5,408 bases of DNA from DATAWZ01 sp036266975 (lineage in GTDB: Bacteria > Actinomycetota > Thermoleophilia > Solirubrobacterales > Solirubrobacteraceae): assembly GCA_036266975.1 (NCBI GenBank), contig DATAWZ010000183.1:1-5408 (forward strand), given 5' to 3'. The number at the start of each line of letters is the position of its first letter. Position 1 is the first letter of the stretch. The translations under genes were made by a program, and so were the position numbers. Positions 1 to 5,320 of the stretch are shown here, piece after piece. Below the pieces are notes generated by a model. That model searched no databases and was not told the origin of the DNA. It worked only from the letters and a program-made list of their open reading frames with translations.

Positions 1-145
1 GCTCACAGGTGTCGCCGAAGGTGGCCCGGGTCGGCCCGTCGGCGTGGAGGGTCACGACCTCGGCGTCGCGGTGGACCGTTGCCATGCGCCGGCGCACGTG
101 CTGCAGGGTCAGCGGGAAGTCGTTCTGCATCAGTCCTTCGAGCAT
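1..145 (-). CDS. Fatty-acid-CoA ligase (AMP-binding), N-terminal fragment
   Basis: Only the first 48 codons are in the window; the gene continues beyond position 1 with no stop. It reads MLEGLMQNDFPLTLQHVRRR and continues into ...VHRDAEVVTLHADGPTRATF. This resembles the N-terminus of actinobacterial medium/long-chain fatty-acid-CoA ligases, in which a short leader, a 'DFPLTLQH' segment and a 'EVVT...' strand precede the AMP-binding domain. Family members adenylate a carboxylic acid with ATP and then form the CoA thioester. The AMP-binding motifs lie outside the window, so the assignment rests on N-terminal similarity recalled from the family. The ATG at 145-143 is supported by an AGGAG six bases upstream. 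The gene begins 14 bp after the Nudix stop on the same strand, so the two are probably co-transcribed. Substrate cannot be told. Confidence 0.72.
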   Translation of the reverse strand, partial: MLEGLMQNDFPLTLQHVRRRMATVHRDAEVVTLHADGPTRATFGDTCE

Positions 146-151
146 GGGGAG

Positions 152-156
152 CTCCT
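152..156 (-). promoter_or_regulatory. Ribosome binding site of the acyl-CoA ligase
   Basis: AGGAG on the minus strand, six bases before the ATG at 145-143. It lies in the 14-bp gap between the Nudix stop (162-160) and the ligase start. It is the clearest Shine-Dalgarno sequence in the window and fixes the ligase start. Its presence at an internal operon gene, against the absence of one at the head gene (Nudix), fits actinobacterial practice. Confidence 0.65.
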
Positions 157-159
157 CTC

Positions 160-672
160 TCACTCTCGCTCTTGTGCGGCCCCGGGCCGGGACCAGGATC
201 CCACGTGCGCCAGCAGGACCTGTGCGGGCGGGTCCCAATCCTTCAGCCGCGACGCGAGCGCCTCGGGGGTCATCCAGGTGACCTCGGCGATCTCGACCGG
301 GTCGGGGGTCATGGCGCGCGAGCCGAGCGTCGCGCCGTAGCAGTGCAGCGTGGCGCGCACGCCGCGCGTGCCGACCCGGTAGATGCCGAGCTCCTGCAGC
401 GGCACGTCCAGGCCGAGCTCCTCGCGCAGCTCCCGCGCCGCCGCCCGCGCCGGCTCCTCGCGCCGGCGCATGCCGCCGCCGGGCAGGTGCCAGGCGCGCG
501 GGCCGTAGGTGTGGCGCACGGCGAGCACCTCGCCGTCGTGGCTGAGCACGCACTTGACCCCACTCGGGCCGTGGCCGCGCACCCTGACGTAGGCGTCCAT
601 CACGTGGTAGCCGACCCGGTAGGCCAGCCGCCGGGCGGAGACCAGGCGACGGCGGCCGACGTCCTTGCTCAC
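160..672 (-). CDS. Nudix hydrolase
   Basis: A 170-residue protein with a complete Nudix box at about residues 66-88: G66, E72, then R80-E81-L-R-E84-E85-L-G-L, matching GX5EX7REUXEEXGU. The glutamates at 81, 84 and 85 are the expected metal ligands. The preceding 'WHLPGGG' (61-67) is the usual strand leading into the box. Nudix enzymes hydrolyse a nucleoside diphosphate linked to another group, using Mg2+ or Mn2+. The substrate (oxidised nucleotide, ADP-ribose, NADH, CoA) cannot be read from the sequence. About 35 residues before the domain are basic (RRRLVSARR). The GTG at 672 gives the whole ORF and has only a weak AAGG upstream; a -10-like TAAGGT six bases before it suggests a leaderless start. 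An internal ATG at residue 25 is the alternative. It is followed closely by the acyl-CoA ligase and is divergent from the P450. Confidence 0.92.
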   Translation of the reverse strand: MSKDVGRRRLVSARRLAYRVGYHVMDAYVRVRGHGPSGVKCVLSHDGEVLAVRHTYGPRAWHLPGGGMRRREEPARAAARELREELGLDVPLQELGIYRVGTRGVRATLHCYGATLGSRAMTPDPVEIAEVTWMTPEALASRLKDWDPPAQVLLAHVGSWSRPGAAQERE

Positions 673-678
673 CCGCCG

Positions 679-684
679 ACCTTA
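679..684 (-). promoter_or_regulatory. Candidate -10 box for a leaderless Nudix transcript
   Basis: On the minus strand TAAGGT (fits TANNNT) ends six bases before the GTG at 672. That would put transcription start on or next to the first base of the start codon. A weak -35-like GTGAGG lies 18 bp upstream (708-703), touching the palindrome at 708-722. No good Shine-Dalgarno sequence precedes the GTG. This arrangement is known for leaderless actinobacterial mRNAs; the assignment here is inference. Confidence 0.4.
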
Positions 685-707
685 GCGAGGGGGAGCTTGC
701 GGCCTCA

Positions 708-722
708 CTGACAGCGTGTCAG
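708..722. promoter_or_regulatory. Palindromic operator candidate between Nudix and P450
   Basis: CTGACA-GCG-TGTCAG is a perfect inverted repeat with 6-bp arms and a 3-bp centre, in the divergent space between the Nudix (start 672, minus) and P450 (start 734, plus) genes. Its size and symmetry suit a dimeric helix-turn-helix repressor, for example a TetR-family one of the kind often found beside P450 and acyl-CoA genes. It would overlap the -35 region of the Nudix promoter and the promoter/leader of the P450, so one regulator could control both. No regulator gene is in the window, so the binding protein is unknown. Confidence 0.45.
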
Positions 723-733
723 GATGCCCAGCG

Positions 734-1972
734 GTGTCCACCACCGATCTTCCCGACCTCTCGACGCTGTCGTTCTGGGAGCAGCCCGAAGACGCACGCG
801 AGGAGGCGTTCCGGCTGCTGCGCGACCAGGCGCCGCTGTCCTGGCACCGGCAGCCGGAGGGGATGCTGATCCCCATCGAGGGCGGCACCGGCGGCTTCTG
901 GGCCGCCGTGCGTCACGAGGACATCCGCACGATCTCCCGCTCGGCCGAGCGCTTCTGCTCGGGCAAGGGCGTGATGCTCGAGGACGTCCCCGAGCTGTTC
1001 CTGGACGCCGCTCAGTCGTTCCTGGCCAAGGACGGCGCCGAGCACAAGGCGCTTCGCGGGATCGTCTCGGCCGGCTTCACCCCGCGCCAGATGCGCCGGC
1101 TGGAGGACGGCATCCGTGCCGACGCGCGCGCGGTGGTCGACTCGCTGGCCGACCACGAGGACGGCGACTTCGTCGAGCTCGTGGCCAAGCGGGTGCCGTT
1201 GATGACGATCATGCGCATGCTCGACGTGCCCGAAGCCGACCGCGAGCAGATCGTGCACCTCGCCGACTCGATGGTCTCCTGGAACGACCCCGAGTTCCTG
1301 GACGGGCGCGAGCCGATCGAGATGATGGGCGACACGATCGTCGAGCTGCATACCTACTGCACCGAGCTCGTCGAGGCGCGGCGCGCCTCGCCCGGCGAGG
1401 ACCTGATCAGCGCCATGGTGCAGGCCGAGGTCGACGGGCGCCGGCTCGATGACCCCGAGATCTCCGCCTTCTTCATCCTCATCTCGGTGGCCGGTAACGA
1501 CACGACCCGGCACACCACCTCCCACGGAATGCTTGCGCTGACGCGGTTCCCCGATCAGCGTGCGCTGCTCGCCGAGCACATGGACAGCGCGGTCGAGGAG
1601 TTCGTCCGCTGGGCGAGCCCCGTGATGACCTTCCGGCGGACCGCGACGTGCGACACCGAGCTCTCCGGCCAGCCGATCGCCGACGGCGAGAAGATCGTGA
1701 TGTTCTATCCGTCGGGTAACCGCGACCCGCGCTTCTTCTCTGAGCCGGAGCGCTTCGACGTCACCCGCGACCCGAACCACCACCTCGGCTTCGGCGGCGG
1801 CGGGCCGCACTACTGCATGGGTGCGGCGCTCGCGCGCACGCAGCTCAAGGCGGTCTTCGCCGAGCTGCTCGGCCGCTACCCGAAGCTCGAGGTCGCCGAC
1901 CCGGTGCTGCTCGTCGGCAACTTCATCAACGGCATCCAGCGGATGCCGATGCACCGCGGCGCAGCCGCCTAA
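734..1972 (+). CDS. Cytochrome P450, CYP124/CYP125-like
   Basis: A soluble bacterial P450 of 412 residues (418 if the GTG at 716 is used). Numbered from 734: the I-helix oxygen-activation motif AGNDTT is at 253-258, the K-helix ExxR at E289-R292 (EEFVRWASPV), the meander region 'NRDPRFFSEPERFD' at about 329-342, and the haem loop FGGGGPHYCMG at about 353-363 with C361 as the thiolate ligand. All catalytic landmarks are intact and the length is normal. Segments such as 'VRWASPV..FRRT' and 'HLGFGGGG.HYC.GA.LAR' recall the mycobacterial CYP124/CYP125/CYP142 group, which hydroxylates methyl-branched lipids or cholesterol side chains; that subgroup is from memory. It would need a ferredoxin and reductase, neither present here. 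The GTG at 734 is preferred because AGGA lies 9 bases upstream and the first GTG (716) falls inside the palindrome. It ends overlapping the convergent GT39 gene. Confidence 0.95.
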   Translation: MSTTDLPDLSTLSFWEQPEDAREEAFRLLRDQAPLSWHRQPEGMLIPIEGGTGGFWAAVRHEDIRTISRSAERFCSGKGVMLEDVPELFLDAAQSFLAKDGAEHKALRGIVSAGFTPRQMRRLEDGIRADARAVVDSLADHEDGDFVELVAKRVPLMTIMRMLDVPEADREQIVHLADSMVSWNDPEFLDGREPIEMMGDTIVELHTYCTELVEARRASPGEDLISAMVQAEVDGRRLDDPEISAFFILISVAGNDTTRHTTSHGMLALTRFPDQRALLAEHMDSAVEEFVRWASPVMTFRRTATCDTELSGQPIADGEKIVMFYPSGNRDPRFFSEPERFDVTRDPNHHLGFGGGGPHYCMGAALARTQLKAVFAELLGRYPKLEVADPVLLVGNFINGIQRMPMHRGAAA

Positions 1973-3996
1973 GCGTCGGCGGCGAGCAGGGCGCTCGCCT
2001 TCCCGGAGCAGTCGTACAGGGCGCTGACGCTCGTCGCGGTGCAGACCTTCTCGACCTCGCTCATGACCGCCTCGCTGCCGGGACGGTTGTCGCCGGGCAG
2101 GCCGCCGCCGCCCGGGCCGCCGCCGCCTCCGGGGCCGCCGGCGTCGGCGGCGTAGACCCAGCGAATGTGGCCGTCGCGGACCTCCCGGGCGAACCAGGAG
2201 AGGCTCACCGTGCTCTCGCGGCCGGAGAAGCCGCCGATGCCCTCGACCGGCGCGCCGGTCTGGATGATCGCCGAGGTGGCCGTCGTCTGGCTCTCGACGG
2301 CGATCGTGCCGCCGCCGTGCGCGTGGGTGTAATCGACCGCGCTGGTCAGCTCGCCGCTGCCGCCTCCGAAGCCCCCGGTGGGTCCGGCTGTGGGAGGGCC
2401 GCCGCCGCCGAACAGGGTGGTGACCGGGATCGAGCCGGCGCCGGCCGCGCCCGGGCCGCCGCCGAATCCCGCGCCGGGACGAGCGAAGCCGCCGCCGCCG
2501 CCGGGGCCGCCTGTGCCGCCGCCCGGGCCGGAGGAGCCCGTGCTCTGCGGACCGCCCGCCGGGAACGTGCTGCTCGTCGGGTAGCCGAGCGTCTGCACCG
2601 CCCAGCTGGCGGGCGCGACCAGCAGCACGGCGAGCGCCGTGATCAGCGCGACCAGGCGCCCGCGATGCACGGTCGTGACCAGCAGCGCCGCCGCCGTGAG
2701 CCCGCCGACGACCCCGAGTACCGGTGCGAGCCAGGTGAGCTGCCCGGGCTCGGCGTGCAGCACGACCAGCTCGCTGGCCACGCCGCCCACGATCGCCGCG
2801 GGGGCGACCCAGCGCGCGACGCGGTCGCGCTGGATCAGCAGCGCCGCGCCGGCGCCGATCAGGGCGGCGAGGAACGGCGCCAGCAGCGAGACGTAGTACG
2901 GGTGGAAGATCCCGGCGGAGAAGCTGAACAGGATCGCGGTCGTCCCGAAGGCGCCACCGACCGCGAGCAGCCAGCCGCTGCGCGGGTCGCTGCGGCGCAG
3001 GCGCGTCGCGAGCAGCAGGCCGACGGCGACGACGACGGCCGCGCCGACCAACCAGCCGTCCTGGCCGCCGAGCGCCGAGTTCAGCAGCCGCAAAGGACCG
3101 GTCGCGCCGCCGAACGGGCCTCCGCCCCCGCCTGTGCCCGCCGGACCGCCTGCCTGGCCGCCGACCCGGCCCAGCCCGTTGTAGCCGAAGATCAGCGAGA
3201 GGATGCTGTTGTCGGAGGTGCCGGAGATCCACGGGCGATCGGCCGCCGGCGTGAGGATGATCAGCAGCGGCCAGGCCGACGCCACGGTCGTCATCAGCGC
3301 GCCGCCGGCGAGCAGGCTCTTGCTCGCCGCGCGCCGCCCGTGCGGAGCGACCCACAGCCAGGCGAGCACGATGCCCGGCACGACGACCATCGCCACGAGC
3401 ATCTTGGTCTCGAAGGCCAGGCCGACGCACAGGCCGGCGAGGACGATCCAGCGCGTGCGACCGTCCTGTAGGCCGCGGACCGTGCACCACAGCGCGGCCA
3501 CGCAGCAGAGGATCAGCAGCGCGTCGGGGTTGTTGTGGCGGGAGATCGCCACCGTGATCGGCGTGGTGGCCAGGACGAGCCCCGCGACGAAGCCGGCGGG
3601 GCGGCCGAACACCCGGCGGACCAGGTCGTAGGTCAGCCCGACCGTGGCGACGCCCATCAGCGCCTCGGGCACGAGGATGCTCATCGGGTGGTAGCCGAAC
3701 ACCCGCACCGACAGCGCCTGGACCCAGAAGGCGAGCGGCGGCTTGTCGATCGTCATCACGCCGGCCTTGTCGAACGACGCGTACAGGAAGTCGTGCCAGT
3801 TGGTGCTCATCGAGCGCACCGCGGCGCTGTAGTAGTCGTTGGCCCAGCCGTTGTGTGGCAGCTCGAGCAGGTACAGCAGCGCCGCGACGACGAGCAGGGC
3901 GAGCAGCTCGACCGGAGGCATGGTGCGCGACCGGACGTCCGCGCGGCGACGCACGGTCCCCCACGGAGCCCGCTGCACGACGCCCTGGAAGCTCAT
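1969..3996 (-). CDS. Glycosyltransferase family 39, ArnT/YkcB-like membrane protein
   Basis: A 675-residue polytopic membrane protein with roughly 11-12 hydrophobic segments between about residues 28 and 466. The first extracytoplasmic loop carries 'WANDYYSAAVRSM' (51-63; D54 is the expected catalytic acid/base) and 'DKPPLAFW' (84-91); 'SRHNNPDALL' (152-161) follows. All are hallmarks of PMT_2/GT39 enzymes of the YkcB type. These transfer a sugar from a polyprenyl-phosphate carrier to an envelope acceptor outside the membrane; donor and acceptor are unknown. A C-terminal extracytoplasmic domain (about 550-675) contains 'ESQTTATSAIIQTGAPVEGIGGFSG'-type family sequence. Long Gly/Pro-rich stretches interrupt it at about 278-299, 482-549 and 619-633. 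Two cysteines near the end (652, 663) could form a disulphide. The ATG at 3996 has no good ribosome site; the ATG at residue 26, just before the first membrane segment, is an alternative. It follows the lipoprotein gene by 51 bp and is probably co-transcribed with it. Confidence 0.9.
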   Translation of the reverse strand: MSFQGVVQRAPWGTVRRRADVRSRTMPPVELLALLVVAALLYLLELPHNGWANDYYSAAVRSMSTNWHDFLYASFDKAGVMTIDKPPLAFWVQALSVRVFGYHPMSILVPEALMGVATVGLTYDLVRRVFGRPAGFVAGLVLATTPITVAISRHNNPDALLILCCVAALWCTVRGLQDGRTRWIVLAGLCVGLAFETKMLVAMVVVPGIVLAWLWVAPHGRRAASKSLLAGGALMTTVASAWPLLIILTPAADRPWISGTSDNSILSLIFGYNGLGRVGGQAGGPAGTGGGGGPFGGATGPLRLLNSALGGQDGWLVGAAVVVAVGLLLATRLRRSDPRSGWLLAVGGAFGTTAILFSFSAGIFHPYYVSLLAPFLAALIGAGAALLIQRDRVARWVAPAAIVGGVASELVVLHAEPGQLTWLAPVLGVVGGLTAAALLVTTVHRGRLVALITALAVLLVAPASWAVQTLGYPTSSTFPAGGPQSTGSSGPGGGTGGPGGGGGFARPGAGFGGGPGAAGAGSIPVTTLFGGGGPPTAGPTGGFGGGSGELTSAVDYTHAHGGGTIAVESQTTATSAIIQTGAPVEGIGGFSGRESTVSLSWFAREVRDGHIRWVYAADAGGPGGGGGPGGGGLPGDNRPGSEAVMSEVEKVCTATSVSALYDCSGKASALLAADA

Positions 3997-4030
3997 GCCC
4001 GGAGCATCGCCGGGGGTTGTAGGAGCGGTC

Positions 4031-4049
4031 TAAGGTAAGCCTGAGGATC
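4031..4049. promoter_or_regulatory. Possible partial iron box (IdeR/DtxR-like)
   Basis: The plus strand TAAGGTAAGCCTGAGGATC matches the IdeR/DtxR consensus TWAGGTWAGSCTWACCTWA at 14 of 19 positions by hand count, including all of the first 12. The second half is poor. It lies between the lipoprotein stop and the GT39 start, and on the minus strand overlaps TACCTT, a weak TANNNT -10 candidate (4037-4032) that would give a leader of about 29 bases. The match could be chance. Confidence 0.22.
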
Positions 4050-4503
4050 AGCTAGGCGGCAGCCCCAGCCCGGCGTCGATGCTGTGCGCGGCGCCGGAGA
4101 GCTGCTGACCGTCGGCGGTCAGCGTCATGATCGCCGACCGGGCGGCGGCCGTCTGGTGGGCGGTCGAGGCGGTGGCGATCGTGCGCAGGTCGACCACGAC
4201 GTGCGCCCCGGCGGTGAGCAGCTGCTCGTAGGCGCGCAGCAGCTTCGACGGCGGGGTCATCGAGGCCAGCGCCTCGACGTCGCGCTCGAGCGTCGCGGCA
4301 TACCCCTGCAGCTCGCTGGCGAGCTGGGGGCTCTGGAGGCTGCGGGTCGACGCGAGCAGCGAGGACAGCGCAGCGCTGACCGAGACGATCTGCGCCTGGT
4401 CGGTCTCGTAGTGCTTCTTGAACGGCGAGCCGCTGCTACCGCAGCCCGCCAGCGCCGCGGCGAGCACGCCGATCGCCACCACCGTGCCGGCCACCCTGGA
4501 CAT
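4048..4503 (-). CDS. Small secreted lipoprotein, unknown function
   Basis: A 151-residue protein with a textbook lipoprotein signal peptide: MSR, then a hydrophobic stretch (residues 4-19), then the lipobox L18-A-G-C21, followed by a short Gly/Ser linker (GSSGS). It should be lipidated on C21, cleaved by signal peptidase II and held on the outer face of the membrane. The mature part is predicted mostly alpha-helical and rich in Ala, Ser, Leu and Gln, with heptad-like stretches (about 36-60, 65-85, 90-115, 118-145), suggesting a helical bundle. There is only the one cysteine. I do not recognise a named family. The ATG at 4503 is fixed by the signal peptide; no Shine-Dalgarno sequence is visible. 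It lies 51 bp upstream of the GT39 gene on the same strand, so a partnership in envelope glycosylation is possible but inferred from position only. Confidence 0.82.
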   Translation of the reverse strand: MSRVAGTVVAIGVLAAALAGCGSSGSPFKKHYETDQAQIVSVSAALSSLLASTRSLQSPQLASELQGYAATLERDVEALASMTPPSKLLRAYEQLLTAGAHVVVDLRTIATASTAHQTAAARSAIMTLTADGQQLSGAAHSIDAGLGLPPS

Positions 4504-4514
4504 ACGCGCACAGC

Positions 4515-4540
4515 TTGACGGAGCGGCCCGCAGATAGACT
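4515..4540 (+). promoter_or_regulatory. Candidate promoter of the crotonase gene
   Basis: TTGACG (4515-4520, five of six to the -35 consensus) and TAGACT (4535-4540, fits TANNNT) lie just before the ATG at 4551. The 14-bp spacer is shorter than usual, so the -10 may work without this -35. Start of transcription would fall around 4547, leaving a leader of only a few bases. No Shine-Dalgarno sequence precedes the ATG, in keeping with near-leaderless expression. The 47-bp gap must also hold the divergent lipoprotein promoter, for which I see no convincing box. Confidence 0.35.
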
Positions 4541-4550
4541 CACCGCCTCT

Positions 4551-5252
4551 ATGAGCAATGTGAAAATCACCCAGGAGGGCCCGGTCACGGTCCTCACCGT
4601 CGACCGTGCGCCGGCCAACGCGCTCGACATCGAGACGCTGGACGAGATCTGCGCCGCCGCGCGCGAGCTCGCCGCCGGTACGCCGCGACCCGTGGTCCTG
4701 CACGGCCCCGGGAAGTGCTTCAGCGCGGGGCTCGACCTGAAGGCGATTCCCGGCTACAGCATGGCCGAGCGCGGCCGGCTCGTGGACGGCGTCAACGACA
4801 TGGTCACCTCGCTGTACGGGCTGCCGATGCCGGTGCTCGCGGCGGTCAGCGGCCACGCCATCGCCGGCGGGCTGGTCCTCGCGCTCACCGCCGACCTGCG
4901 CGTCGGCTCGGCGAGCGCGAACTACGGCATGACCGAGATCCAGGTCGCCGTGCCCTTCCCGAAGTCGGCGATCGGCCTGCTCAAGGCCGAGCTGCACGAC
5001 ACCGCGAGCCGGCGACTGACGATGATCGGCGACCTGCTGCCCGCCGAGGAGGCGCTGCGGCTGGGGGCGCTGGACGAGGTCGTCCCGGCCGAGCAGGTCC
5101 TGCCGCGCACGCTCGAGCACGCCGAGCGCCTGGCCGGGCTCTCGATGGAGGTCTACGCGCTCACCAAGAGCGAGCTGCGCGCCGCCAAGCTGGCGAACCT
5201 GTTCGCGGTCGCGACCGACGATCCCCTGTCGGCCGGGTTCGAGGTCCCCTGA
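4551..5252 (+). CDS. Enoyl-CoA hydratase/isomerase (crotonase) family protein
   Basis: A 233-residue crotonase-fold protein, somewhat shorter than the usual 255-265. Family landmarks in order: 'VTVLTVDRAPANALD' strand (12-26); 'KCFSAGLDLKAI' (55-66), supplying the first oxyanion-hole amide and the CoA-binding loop; 'GHAIAGGLVLALTADLRV' (101-118), with the second oxyanion-hole glycine; and 'YGMTEIQVAVPFP' (125-137), where E129 aligns with catalytic Glu144 of rat mitochondrial hydratase. The second catalytic glutamate (Glu164) appears to be replaced, by arginine about R155 in my hand alignment. That argues against a classical hydratase; isomerase, hydrolase or another crotonase reaction on an acyl-CoA is possible. 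'GALDEVVPAEQV' (172-183) is the usual end of the core domain. The ATG at 4551 is preferred over an upstream TTG (4515), which lies in a -35-like motif and would add 12 unrelated residues. It stands alone, divergent from the lipoprotein gene. Confidence 0.9.
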   Translation: MSNVKITQEGPVTVLTVDRAPANALDIETLDEICAAARELAAGTPRPVVLHGPGKCFSAGLDLKAIPGYSMAERGRLVDGVNDMVTSLYGLPMPVLAAVSGHAIAGGLVLALTADLRVGSASANYGMTEIQVAVPFPKSAIGLLKAELHDTASRRLTMIGDLLPAEEALRLGALDEVVPAEQVLPRTLEHAERLAGLSMEVYALTKSELRAAKLANLFAVATDDPLSAGFEVP

Positions 5253-5263
5253 GCCCGCGGGTC

Positions 5264-5281
5264 GGCGCCGCTAGTGGTGCC
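5264..5281 (+). repeat. Short stem-loop after the crotonase gene
   Basis: GGCGCC (5264-5269) pairs with GGTGCC (5276-5281) through one G-T wobble, around a six-base spacer, 11 bases after the crotonase stop. It could help end or stabilise the transcript, but no T-run follows, so it is not a canonical intrinsic terminator. Immediately downstream is TCCGGT-AAA-TCCGGT (5282-5296), a small direct repeat. Confidence 0.3.
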
Positions 5282-5298
5282 TCCGGTAAATCCGGTCG

Positions 5299-5320
5299 TC
5301 GATTCGCGAGCGAAAATCGA
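5299..5320. repeat. Imperfect inverted repeat with CGAG loop
   Basis: TCGATTCG (5299-5306) and CGAAAATCGA (5311-5320) pair as an 8-bp stem with a two-base AA bulge, closed by a CGAG tetraloop. It is the first element of the structured non-coding tail. It carries more A/T than the surrounding coding DNA. Confidence 0.5.

Noticed and set aside
79..711. Plus-strand open frame of 210 codons over the Nudix gene
   Set aside because: The complementary strand encodes a perfect Nudix box and an operon partner with a ribosome site. This frame shows no domain.
2095..2150. GCC/GGC triplet tracts as tandem repeats or a CRISPR-like array
   Set aside because: They encode glycine-rich loops of the GT39 protein in frame. 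There are no regular spacers or constant repeat unit.
2167..3471. Plus-strand open frame of 434 codons antisense to the GT39 gene
   Set aside because: Composition is almost only A, R, G, D, E and Q with no recognisable motif. The opposite strand has clear GT39 motifs and membrane segments.
719..3964. Very long minus-strand open frame (1081 codons) covering the P450 region and most of the GT39 gene
   Set aside because: It is antisense to a P450 with intact motifs, then out of frame within the GT39 gene. The translation is Arg/Gly/Ala/His-rich low complexity with no domain, as expected of a shadow frame in very GC-rich DNA.
3998..4014. CCCGG-N7-CCGGG inverted repeat just before the GT39 start codon
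   Set aside because: A 5-bp all-GC stem is expected often by chance in this composition, and nothing else supports a regulatory role.
4257..5120. Minus-strand open frame of 287 codons across the lipoprotein and crotonase genes
   Set aside because: It spans two genes with convincing family features in other frames and is Arg/Gln/His-rich without motifs.
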